Shown: positions 1 to 5,597 of the stretch, one piece after another | Numbering within the stretch: position 1 is the stretch's first letter | Layout of the letters: each line of letters opens with the position of its first letter | Assembly: GCA_903852955.1 (NCBI GenBank) | Contig: CAINSH010000213.1 | Coordinates: 1-11,197 of the forward strand | Origin: an uncultured Actinomycetes bacterium | GTDB lineage: Bacteria > Actinomycetota > Actinomycetes > Nanopelagicales > Nanopelagicaceae | Direction of reading: 5' to 3' | Length of the DNA stretch: 11,197 nt | Made by a program: the position numbers and the translations under genes | Notes under the pieces: model-generated | Seen by the model: only the letters and a program-made list of their open reading frames with translations | The model's database searches: none | Told to the model about the DNA's origin: nothing

Positions 1-962
1 ACGACTGGATGTGGTTTGCCTTAGCTGGTTTTGTTTTAATGATTATGGCCGGTGTTACTTCTTATAAAAAAGCTAGAGCCAAGATGAGTTATGAAACGTG
101 GTGGATTATCCATCTTTATACCTACATTGCAGTTGCAGCATCTTTCATGCACCAAGTTCTAAACGGACAAATGTTTATTGGCCATCCGCTAAATCGTGCT
201 TACTGGACTGCGTTGTATGTCTTGATGGCGTTTTCTATTATTTATTGGCGCTTTGGTGTGCCACTAGTTAGATCGCTCAAAGTTAATTTGCGAGTTGAAA
301 AAACTGTTGTTGAAGGCCCCGGAGTTATTTCCGTAATTATGAAAGGCCGCAATCTTCATAAACTAAATGCGCAAGGCGGACAGTTTTTTGGTTGGCGCTT
401 TTTAGCCCGCGGACACTTTTTGATGTCGCACCCATTTTCATTATCTGCAGCTCCTACCGAACATTTGATGCGAATTACCGTTAAAGATTTAGGTGATCAT
501 TCACGCTCTTTAGCTTTTATTAAGCCGGGTACGCGCGTATTTGTTGAAGGCCCATATGGTGCATTTACTGCTGGGCGATCAACTCGGCCGCACGTTGTTT
601 TAGTTGGTGGCGGTGTAGGAATTACGCCAATCCGCGCAATCATGGATGAGTTAAATGGCGGCGTGCAGATGGATGTTATTTTCCGTGCCTCTAAGGAAGA
701 AGATTTAGTTTTGCGCGAAGAGCTGGATTACATGGCCTTTAATAGTGGTGGATCGATTCGAATTCATTACTTAGTTGGCCCACGCAAAAACCATCCAATG
801 GATGCGCGATCACTTAAAAGGCTGGTTCCACAATTTGCAGATAGCGATGTATACATCTGCGGACCAGAGCCTTTGGTCAGCGCAGTACGTAACGCCTTTG
901 AAGACGTGGGTGGGCCTAAGAACCGTTTCCACGATGAGGCTTTTGCTTTCCACCGCGAATAA
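1..962 (+). CDS. Ferric reductase/NOX-like flavohaem transmembrane oxidoreductase (5'-partial)
   Basis: This is the C-terminal part of a membrane flavocytochrome that takes electrons from cytosolic NAD(P)H via FAD to b-type haems and passes them across the membrane. The frame is open through the window edge (codons gac-tgg precede the first ATG at 9), so the true start lies upstream. Numbering from that ATG, hydrophobic segments lie at about 2-18, 32-55 and 64-82. H35 and H48, 13 residues apart in one helix, match the second haem-ligand pair of the family; the first pair would be upstream. The soluble part has an FAD-binding HPFSLSA motif (141-147), EGPYGAF (180-186), a nucleotide-binding GGGVGITP (200-207) and CGPEPLV (284-290), the order of a ferredoxin-NADP+-reductase module. 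The FMN-binding protein and ApbE that follow suggest an extracytoplasmic flavin as electron acceptor. The physiological acceptor is unknown; iron reduction is only one possibility. Confidence 0.88.
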   Translation, partial: DWMWFALAGFVLMIMAGVTSYKKARAKMSYETWWIIHLYTYIAVAASFMHQVLNGQMFIGHPLNRAYWTALYVLMAFSIIYWRFGVPLVRSLKVNLRVEKTVVEGPGVISVIMKGRNLHKLNAQGGQFFGWRFLARGHFLMSHPFSLSAAPTEHLMRITVKDLGDHSRSLAFIKPGTRVFVEGPYGAFTAGRSTRPHVVLVGGGVGITPIRAIMDELNGGVQMDVIFRASKEEDLVLREELDYMAFNSGGSIRIHYLVGPRKNHPMDARSLKRLVPQFADSDVYICGPEPLVSAVRNAFEDVGGPKNRFHDEAFAFHRE

Positions 963-1040
963 GCGCCCTGGTTAAGCCCGGCAGATATTCAGTGCGGGTT
1001 CTGCGGCCGTTCTCAGAAACTCCTCAGGTAAACAGGCTTA

Positions 1041-1056
1041 TATATGGTATATAAAT
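1041..1056 (+). promoter_or_regulatory. Candidate AT-rich -10 region for the FMN-binding gene
   Basis: The 126-bp gap after the flavohaem gene contains a TA-rich stretch with overlapping -10-like hexamers (TATGGT at 1043-1048 and TATAAA at 1050-1055). No convincing -35 is visible 16-18 bp upstream. It implies a 5' leader of roughly 20-40 nt before the ATG at 1089. No rho-independent terminator is visible in the gap, so read-through from the upstream gene is also possible. Confidence 0.35.
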
Positions 1057-1072
1057 CCTTTGAGGGGATTTA
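1052..1072 (+). promoter_or_regulatory. Palindrome overlapping the candidate -10 (possible operator or leader hairpin)
   Basis: A perfect 7-bp inverted repeat, TAAATCC and GGATTTA, is separated by 7 nt. The left arm overlaps the TATAAA of the candidate -10, and the right arm ends 16 nt before the start codon. The position would suit a repressor operator. It does not match an operator consensus I recognise. A weak RNA hairpin or chance are the alternatives. Confidence 0.35.
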
Positions 1073-1088
1073 AGAATGAGGGTAAGAG

Positions 1089-1697
1089 ATGAAAAGAGCA
1101 CTGCTAATTGCAGGAGGCACCTTAGGTGGCCTCGGCGCAGTCATGGCTATTACTCCTCCGCAATTGGGTTCAAACCAAGCCCTTGATCTAGGTAGTGCAA
1201 CCACTGCGTCAACACCGGCAGCAGCTGTTGCTAAATCTGCACCTGCGGCAACACAACCAACTGCAAAGGCAACTACCAAAACAAGTACAACTAGTAAGCC
1301 AGTAGCGACCAAGAAAGCTGCGCCAACTCAATCAGCAGTGGCAACTGCAGCAGCAAGTGCTTCTGCATCGGCAACTACAACTACTGCAACGTCAGCGCCA
1401 GCAGCTGCACCTGCTGCAAAAGGTGTTACCGGAGTTTTTGTAGGTCCAACAGTTGATGTCAGCTACGGAAACGTACAAGTTCAAATAACCGTTAAAGATG
1501 GACAGATCACCGATGCCAAAGCGCTACAGGCACCAAGTGGGCGTAGTCAGCGCTACACCGATCGGGCCGTTCCGGTCTTGCGCCAACAAACTTTGGCTGC
1601 GCAATCAGATGCAATTCAAGGTGCATCCGGTGCTTCATATACTTCATACGGTTGGTTTAAATCATTACAAGGAGCGCTTGCTAAAGCTGGTCTGTAA
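1089..1697 (+). CDS. N-terminally anchored FMN-binding domain protein (predicted covalent flavoprotein)
   Basis: The protein has 202 aa. A short basic N-terminus (MKR) is followed by a hydrophobic segment at about 4-21, read as a membrane anchor or signal peptide. Residues 36-111 are a low-complexity Ala/Thr/Ser/Pro/Lys linker that looks like an extracytoplasmic tether. Residues 112-202 form an FMN-binding domain (PF04205 type) with VKDGQITDA near 135-143, a PSGRS region, and the flavinylation-type motif D174...SGAS (180-183) followed by YTS. In this family ApbE links FMN by a phosphoester bond to Thr or Ser at the last position of the motif, so S183 is the expected acceptor, where Thr is more usual. 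The start is set by a Shine-Dalgarno GAGGG (1078-1082) 6 nt before the ATG. It lies between the flavohaem gene and apbE, so it is the likely electron acceptor of the former and substrate of the latter. The role is inferred; the domain call is firm. Confidence 0.85.
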   Translation: MKRALLIAGGTLGGLGAVMAITPPQLGSNQALDLGSATTASTPAAAVAKSAPAATQPTAKATTKTSTTSKPVATKKAAPTQSAVATAAASASASATTTTATSAPAAAPAAKGVTGVFVGPTVDVSYGNVQVQITVKDGQITDAKALQAPSGRSQRYTDRAVPVLRQQTLAAQSDAIQGASGASYTSYGWFKSLQGALAKAGL

Positions 1698-1706
1698 AGC
1701 GTTAGG

Positions 1707-1712
1707 TAGGCT
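1707..1712 (+). promoter_or_regulatory. Candidate leaderless -10 (TAGGCT) of apbE
   Basis: TAGGCT is followed by exactly 6 nt (CGGGTA) and the ATG at 1719, so transcription would begin at the start codon. The same stretch (AGGTAGG, 1704-1710) could instead be a Shine-Dalgarno for translation from the upstream message; the sequence does not decide. Confidence 0.45.
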
Positions 1713-1718
1713 CGGGTA

Positions 1719-2480
1719 ATGAATCATCTGCGCTCGCAGTTTCCGGTGTGGGGAACAATTGTAGATATCGATATCGCATCGGAAAAAATTGATTCCGTTG
1801 CATTAAATGCTGCATTAGAAAACGTGCGCGATTTTTGTCAAAAAGTGGATCAAGATTTTTCTACTTATATAGATTCATCATGGATTACTAAATTGCGGCA
1901 AAACAAAGTTGAAATTAATGAGTGCCCAACTCAGGTGCAAGAAGTTTGGCAACTATGTTTGCAGGCCAAACACTTAAGCGACGGTGCTTTTGATCCGTGG
2001 TCTGTGCAAGGTGGTTTTGATCCATCGGGATTAGTTAAAGGGTGGGCGGCAGATATTTGCGCGGATATGTTGGTGGCAGCTGGCGCAGAACATGTGCAAG
2101 TAAATGCTGCGGGCGATTTAGCGTTGCGCGGTGGTTGGTTTGATCAAAGCGTTGGTGCGATAAAACCTTGGAAAATCGGGGTTGTTAACCCTGATAACAA
2201 GCAAGAAATTTTGCAGGTTTTTGAAATCACCGATGGCGCAATTGCAACGTCTGGAACATACGAACGCGGAGCTCACATCACTGATCCCTATACGGGCATG
2301 ATTGCAATTGGTGCAAAATCAGCAACCGTTGTTGGCCCGCTGGGGTGGCTGTGCGATGGGCTAGCAACAGGGTTAATGGTTGCTGGTGAAGATGCGGCGC
2401 AGTGGTTTGGCCAAACCGAACTTGCTGGTTACCAAGTGTGGGTAATAGATAGGCACCAAAGTTCGGCCTGGTCTATTTAA
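1719..2480 (+). CDS. apbE: FAD:protein FMN transferase (ApbE family)
   Basis: The enzyme transfers FMN from FAD to a Thr/Ser of target proteins, with Mg2+, making phosphoester-linked flavoproteins. In 253 aa the ApbE motifs appear in order: FSTYIDSSWI (47-56), DGAFDPW (88-94), DPSGLVKGWA (101-110), NAAGDLALRGG (129-139), IATSGTYERG (175-184), HITDP (186-190), ATVVGP (202-207) and DGLATG (213-218). D213 and T217 are the expected metal-site residues. It is shorter than the roughly 300-350 aa lipoprotein ApbEs of Gram-negative bacteria, and the N-terminus (MNHLRSQFPVWGT) has neither signal peptide nor lipobox, so it appears cytosolic. It starts 21 nt after the FMN-binding gene, whose product has the matching acceptor motif, so that is its likely substrate. 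Its stop overlaps the stop of the convergent aldo/keto reductase gene. Confidence 0.92.
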   Translation: MNHLRSQFPVWGTIVDIDIASEKIDSVALNAALENVRDFCQKVDQDFSTYIDSSWITKLRQNKVEINECPTQVQEVWQLCLQAKHLSDGAFDPWSVQGGFDPSGLVKGWAADICADMLVAAGAEHVQVNAAGDLALRGGWFDQSVGAIKPWKIGVVNPDNKQEILQVFEITDGAIATSGTYERGAHITDPYTGMIAIGAKSATVVGPLGWLCDGLATGLMVAGEDAAQWFGQTELAGYQVWVIDRHQSSAWSI

Positions 2481-3403
2481 GAAATTGACGTAAGCGATTG
2501 CACTTCTTCGGGCGATAATTCAACAACTTGAATGATTTCTTCCAGCTGCCCCACCGTGCGCGCAGATGCAATTGGCGCACTTACTGTTGGATTTGCTCGA
2601 AGCCAGGCAAGTGCAATTGCAGCAAGTGAAGCGTTGTGTTCCTTAGCGATTAGATCCATTGCTGCAAGAACTGCGTAGTTTTTATCATTTGCATATTCAC
2701 GGGCACCTGCAGCGCGCTTTGAGTCAACCTCAGTAATTCCTGGACGGTATTTTCCAGTTAAGAAGCCGCGGGCAATTCCATAAAATGGCAAGTTAGAAAT
2801 CCCAAGTTCAGCAACCACTTGTTGCATTTCGCCTTCATAGGTTGTGCGATCTACCAAGTTATAAAGCTCTTGCACCGCAACATATGCGGGCAAATTATTA
2901 TCGTTACTAAATTTAATTGATTCACGAAGACGTGCCGGTGTGAAATTAGACGCTGCGATATAGCGAACTTTTCCTTGGGCAATTAACTGGGCGTAAGCGC
3001 CAAGAGTTTCCTCTAATGAAACTGATGCGTCATCTTCGTGGCTGTAATACAAATCTATGTAATCGGTTTGCAAGCGATTTAAGGATTCTTCGCAGGCCGC
3101 AAATAGATTTCGTGCAGATAATCCTGGACGGGTATCCATTTTGGAAACCTTGGTTGCAATCACCATTGATTGGCGGTTATTGCGGGCTTTAATCCACGAA
3201 CCAATAATGGTTTCTGATTCTCCGCCAACATGGCCCTCAACCCACTGGTTATACATATCGGCGGTATCGATGAAATTGCCACCGTGGTTGAAATAAGCAT
3301 CCATTACCGCGTGTGATTCGGCCTCATTGGCGTTACTGCCAAAGATATTGCTGCCAAGGCATAGTGGATGAACTACAAGGTCGGTATCGGCAATAGTGAT
3401 CAT
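2477..3403 (-). CDS. Aldo/keto reductase (AKR superfamily oxidoreductase)
   Basis: This is a soluble (alpha/beta)8-barrel NADP(H)-dependent oxidoreductase of 308 aa. The catalytic tetrad is visible: D46 and Y51 in DTADMY (46-51), K85 in ATKV (84-87) and H122 in YYSHED. Other family marks are VRYIAASNF (147-154), QELYNL (178-183), FYGIARGFLTGKY (207-219) and the C-terminal S280-A-R-T cofactor-phosphate region. The substrate cannot be told from sequence; this subgroup usually reduces aldehydes, ketones or sugars. I chose the ATG at 3403 over an in-frame GTG at 3421 because TACTGT lies exactly 6 nt upstream of the ATG, the leaderless spacing seen at other starts here, and the protein then begins at a typical AKR N-terminus (ITIADTDLVVHPLCLG). 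It is divergent from the UPF0303/sugar unit with 27 bp between starts, so a sugar-related substrate is possible but unproven. Confidence 0.88.
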   Translation of the reverse strand: MITIADTDLVVHPLCLGSNIFGSNANEAESHAVMDAYFNHGGNFIDTADMYNQWVEGHVGGESETIIGSWIKARNNRQSMVIATKVSKMDTRPGLSARNLFAACEESLNRLQTDYIDLYYSHEDDASVSLEETLGAYAQLIAQGKVRYIAASNFTPARLRESIKFSNDNNLPAYVAVQELYNLVDRTTYEGEMQQVVAELGISNLPFYGIARGFLTGKYRPGITEVDSKRAAGAREYANDKNYAVLAAMDLIAKEHNASLAAIALAWLRANPTVSAPIASARTVGQLEEIIQVVELSPEEVQSLTSIS

Positions 3404-3409
3404 GCACGC

Positions 3410-3415
3410 ACAGTA
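3410..3415 (-). promoter_or_regulatory. Leaderless -10 (TACTGT) of the aldo/keto reductase
   Basis: On the minus strand TACTGT is followed by GCGTGC (6 nt) and the ATG at 3403. This fits a leaderless transcript and supports that start over the upstream GTG. Confidence 0.55.
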
Positions 3416-3418
3416 AGG

Positions 3419-3424
3419 CACAAT
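3419..3424 (+). promoter_or_regulatory. Possible leaderless -10 (CACAAT) of the UPF0303/sugar unit
   Basis: CACAAT keeps the two most conserved -10 positions (A2 and T6) and lies 6 nt before the GTG at 3431, back to back with the minus-strand -10 at 3410-3415. It lacks the first T, so support is weaker. No Shine-Dalgarno at good spacing is present as an alternative. Confidence 0.3.
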
Positions 3425-3430
3425 TAGCGC

Positions 3431-3922
3431 GTGGTCGAAACAACAGGCGGGTTTACAAGTGAAGGGTTGGCGCTAGAAGCCAAAACCCTAGAACTTACTT
3501 CGCTGTCGCAAAAAGAAGCTATCGAAATCGGCGAGATCGCCTTAGATCTTGGCTTCGACCGCGGCGTTCCTATTGCGGTGCAAGTCCGGTTAAAAGATTG
3601 GATTGTCTTTCACGCATCTTTACCTGGATCCACACCTGAAAATGATTCGTGGATTGCGCGCAAAGCCGCAGTTGTTTTAGCTACCGGTAACTCAACGATG
3701 TTTGAAAGAGTTTTGGCCGAAGAACTGGGAATTGATTGGTATGCAGAAAAAGGTTTACCCGAATTAACGCATGCAATTCATGGTGGCGGATTGCCGCTTA
3801 ATGTTTCAGGTTTTGGTTGCATGGGAATTTTATTAATTAGCGGACTGCCACAAGTGCAAGATCATTTATTAGGTGTTGAAGTTTTAACTGAGTTTCTTGC
3901 GCGCAAAGGTGAACTTCCTTGA
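3431..3922 (+). CDS. UPF0303 / HbpS-GlcG-like (heme-degrading-domain) family protein
   Basis: This 163-aa protein belongs to the UPF0303 branch of the GlcG/HbpS fold (often named heme-degrading domain-containing). Diagnostic stretches are IEIGEIALDLGFDRGVPIAV (31-50), VFHASLPGSTPENDSWIARK (59-78), HGGGLPL (117-123) and SGLPQVQDH (137-145), in the family order. Family length is about 150-165 aa, so it is complete. It has no signal peptide and is predicted cytosolic. The start is a GTG with no clear Shine-Dalgarno; a TTG at 3467 would also keep the domain, so the first dozen residues are uncertain. Its stop overlaps the start of the sugar kinase by 4 nt (TTGA), implying translational coupling. 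The family's molecular function is not settled. Heme binding is known for HbpS, but this context points to carbohydrate metabolism. Confidence 0.8.
   Translation: MVETTGGFTSEGLALEAKTLELTSLSQKEAIEIGEIALDLGFDRGVPIAVQVRLKDWIVFHASLPGSTPENDSWIARKAAVVLATGNSTMFERVLAEELGIDWYAEKGLPELTHAIHGGGLPLNVSGFGCMGILLISGLPQVQDHLLGVEVLTEFLARKGELP
3905..3912 (+). promoter_or_regulatory. Shine-Dalgarno that fixes the TTG start of the sugar kinase
   Basis: AAAGGTGA lies 6 nt before the TTG at 3919, inside the last codons of the UPF0303 gene. It supports the unusual TTG start and 4-nt overlap; no ATG or GTG exists near the expected N-terminus. Confidence 0.6.
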
Positions 3923-4821
3923 GCATCTGGGTCTGCGGAGAAGTTTTAATTGATATTTTGCCAACTGGCCCAGTCGTTGGTGGCGGACCTGCAAATACGG
4001 CAAAAGCGCTAGCGCGATTAGGTTATGACGTAGATTTTATTGATGGAATTTCAACTGATGCTTTTGGAGTTAGTGCCCGCAAAGAGTTAAGCCAAGATGG
4101 AGTTGGTTTAGATTTAACTTTAACTAGCGATAAACCTACGTGCACCGCAACTGTCACATTAGATTCAAAAGGCAGTGCCAGTTACGAATTTCTTATCGCC
4201 GGAACCGCAACTTTTGATTTCGACTCTTCTTGGTTACCCGATCCCTCACGGCTAAAACCTTCAGTGCTACACATTGGCACCCTGGTCACGGTAATTCAGC
4301 CTGGCGCAGATGTTTTATATGGTTGGGCTGTGCAAGTAGGTGAATTCGCACCGATAGTTTTTGATCCAAATATTCGACCATCGGTTTTAGGTGATCGCGC
4401 ACAATATGTGCAAAGCGTTGAAAAATGGGTCAATATTTCTTCAGTCGTAAAAGTCAGCGATGACGATATTAAGTGGCTTTACCCAGATCAATCTTTAGAT
4501 GAAGTCGCACATCGCTGGATTGCCGGCGGAGTCAGCTGCGTAATAATCACACGCGGGGCACATGGCTTAATTGGTTTTACTGAACATGGCATGGAAGAAG
4601 TAGATGGCGCCAAAGTAGCTGTCATCGACACTGTAGGTGCAGGCGATACTGTTGGCGCAATTGTTATTGAAGGCATTATTAAACATTCAGTGCATGGCCT
4701 TGAAGGACATGTATTAAATGAAGTCCTACACAAAGCAGCTGTTGCTGCGGGAATAACCTGTTCACGTGCAGGCGCTCAGCCTCCACGGACGCACGAACTA
4801 TTAGAAGCGATGGAAAAATAA
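3919..4821 (+). CDS. PfkB-family carbohydrate kinase, probably fructokinase
   Basis: This 300-aa ribokinase/PfkB-fold enzyme transfers the ATP gamma-phosphate to a sugar hydroxyl. The N-terminal strand WVCGEVLIDILP (4-15) is followed by the sugar-binding GGGPANTAKALARLG (21-35), DPNIRP (149-154), VKVSDDD (177-183), TRGAHG (211-216) and signature 2, DTVGAGDT (237-244), whose D243 is the catalytic base. The PNIRP and VKVSDDD motifs are typical of bacterial fructokinases, but other hexoses or a keto-deoxy sugar cannot be excluded. Translation starts at TTG overlapping the upstream stop by 4 nt, and the stop overlaps the next ATG by 1 nt, so three genes are coupled. The neighbouring aldose epimerase supports a free-hexose substrate. 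No transporter is in the window. Confidence 0.85.
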   Translation: MSIWVCGEVLIDILPTGPVVGGGPANTAKALARLGYDVDFIDGISTDAFGVSARKELSQDGVGLDLTLTSDKPTCTATVTLDSKGSASYEFLIAGTATFDFDSSWLPDPSRLKPSVLHIGTLVTVIQPGADVLYGWAVQVGEFAPIVFDPNIRPSVLGDRAQYVQSVEKWVNISSVVKVSDDDIKWLYPDQSLDEVAHRWIAGGVSCVIITRGAHGLIGFTEHGMEEVDGAKVAVIDTVGAGDTVGAIVIEGIIKHSVHGLEGHVLNEVLHKAAVAAGITCSRAGAQPPRTHELLEAMEK

Positions 4822-5588
4822 TGCAATTTATCGATGATGCTGAATTTCAGATTGCAATCGATGACGACAATGGTGCGCGAATAACTTCGCTTAAGTGGCG
4901 CGATAATGAATTTGCAGTTCCATTTCGCGGACAAGTTCATACTTCGGGTTGGTATGCAATGGCGCCGTGGGCCGGGCGTATCAACGAAGGTTTAATTAAA
5001 GATGCAGCGGGCCAAGAATTTCAGCTTCCAGCAACTATTGATCCACCGCATGCGTTGCATGGTTTTGGTTTAATTTCTTCTTGGCAAGAAATCGGACCAG
5101 GACGTTCTTTGTTGCATCTGCCTGCGCCATATAACGGCGCAACTGTTGAACAATCAATTGAAGTTTTAGATGATGCCGTTCGTTGGTCCTTAGAGTACGA
5201 ACCAAATGGTTGCGAACTGCCAGCCTGGATGGGTTTTCATCCATGGTTTGCGCGCGATTTAGATCGCGGAGGAAGCGCTGAAATTGAATTTGCTGCAACT
5301 GAAATGTTAATTCGGGGTAGCGATGGAATTCCAACCGGAAAACGAAGTGCACCAATACCACAACCTTGGGATGATGCGTTTACAGGAATTAAAGGAACGC
5401 CGGCAGTTGTTTGGGAAGACGTTGCGCGTATTTCCATTGAATGTGATGCGCCGTGGTGGGTTGTTTATACCGAAGACTCCGAAGGTATTTGCCTAGAACC
5501 ACAGACTGCGCCACCTGATGCGCAAAATTTGGGTATTAGTGGCGAGAACTACATCGAAGCGCTATTTGTTTTTGAATCTCTTGAATAG
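4821..5588 (+). CDS. Aldose 1-epimerase (mutarotase) family protein
   Basis: This 255-aa galactose-mutarotase-fold enzyme interconverts alpha and beta anomers of aldoses. Visible marks are ITSLKWRDNEFAVPFRG (21-37), MAPWAGRI (47-54), PHALHGFG (76-83, H80 as the first active-site histidine), GFHPWF (138-143, H140 as the probable catalytic acid), WDDAFTG (183-189) and CLEPQTAPPDA (224-234, E226 as the probable catalytic base). It is shorter than the roughly 340-aa GalM and resembles the compact aldose-epimerase-like group. It is probably cytosolic, with no signal peptide. Its ATG overlaps the kinase stop by one base (TAATG), consistent with coupled translation; no strong Shine-Dalgarno is present. 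With the kinase next door it would feed the correct anomer into phosphorylation; the exact sugar is unknown. Confidence 0.85.
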   Translation: MQFIDDAEFQIAIDDDNGARITSLKWRDNEFAVPFRGQVHTSGWYAMAPWAGRINEGLIKDAAGQEFQLPATIDPPHALHGFGLISSWQEIGPGRSLLHLPAPYNGATVEQSIEVLDDAVRWSLEYEPNGCELPAWMGFHPWFARDLDRGGSAEIEFAATEMLIRGSDGIPTGKRSAPIPQPWDDAFTGIKGTPAVVWEDVARISIECDAPWWVVYTEDSEGICLEPQTAPPDAQNLGISGENYIEALFVFESLE

Positions 5589-5591
5589 ACT
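5586..5591 (+). promoter_or_regulatory. Leaderless -10 (TAGACT) built on the epimerase stop codon
   Basis: The TAG stop of the epimerase is the first half of TAGACT, followed by 6 nt (GTAGAA) and the ATG at 5598. The aminotransferase gene can therefore be transcribed as its own leaderless message despite a 9-nt gap. No Shine-Dalgarno is present. Confidence 0.55.
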
Positions 5592-5597
5592 GTAGAA

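Noticed and set aside
999..1018. TTCTG/CAGAA hairpin after the flavohaem gene as a terminator
   Set aside because: The stem is only 5 bp with a 10-nt loop and no T tract follows.
1070..1312. Minus-strand ORF opposite the FMN-binding gene
   Set aside because: It is produced by the low-complexity GCA/ACT-rich linker on the plus strand and has no start signal.
1101..1430. Ala/Thr/Ser-rich repeats in the FMN-binding gene as a DNA repeat array
   Set aside because: The repetition is at the amino-acid composition level; no regular nucleotide unit is seen.
3404..3421. GTG start at 3421 for the aldo/keto reductase
   Set aside because: It adds six residues with no family similarity and has no Shine-Dalgarno or -10 at leaderless spacing; the ATG at 3403 has TACTGT 6 nt upstream.
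5035..5361. Minus-strand ORF inside the epimerase gene
   Set aside because: Composition is atypical, there is no recognisable motif, and it is fully covered by a convincing plus-strand enzyme.
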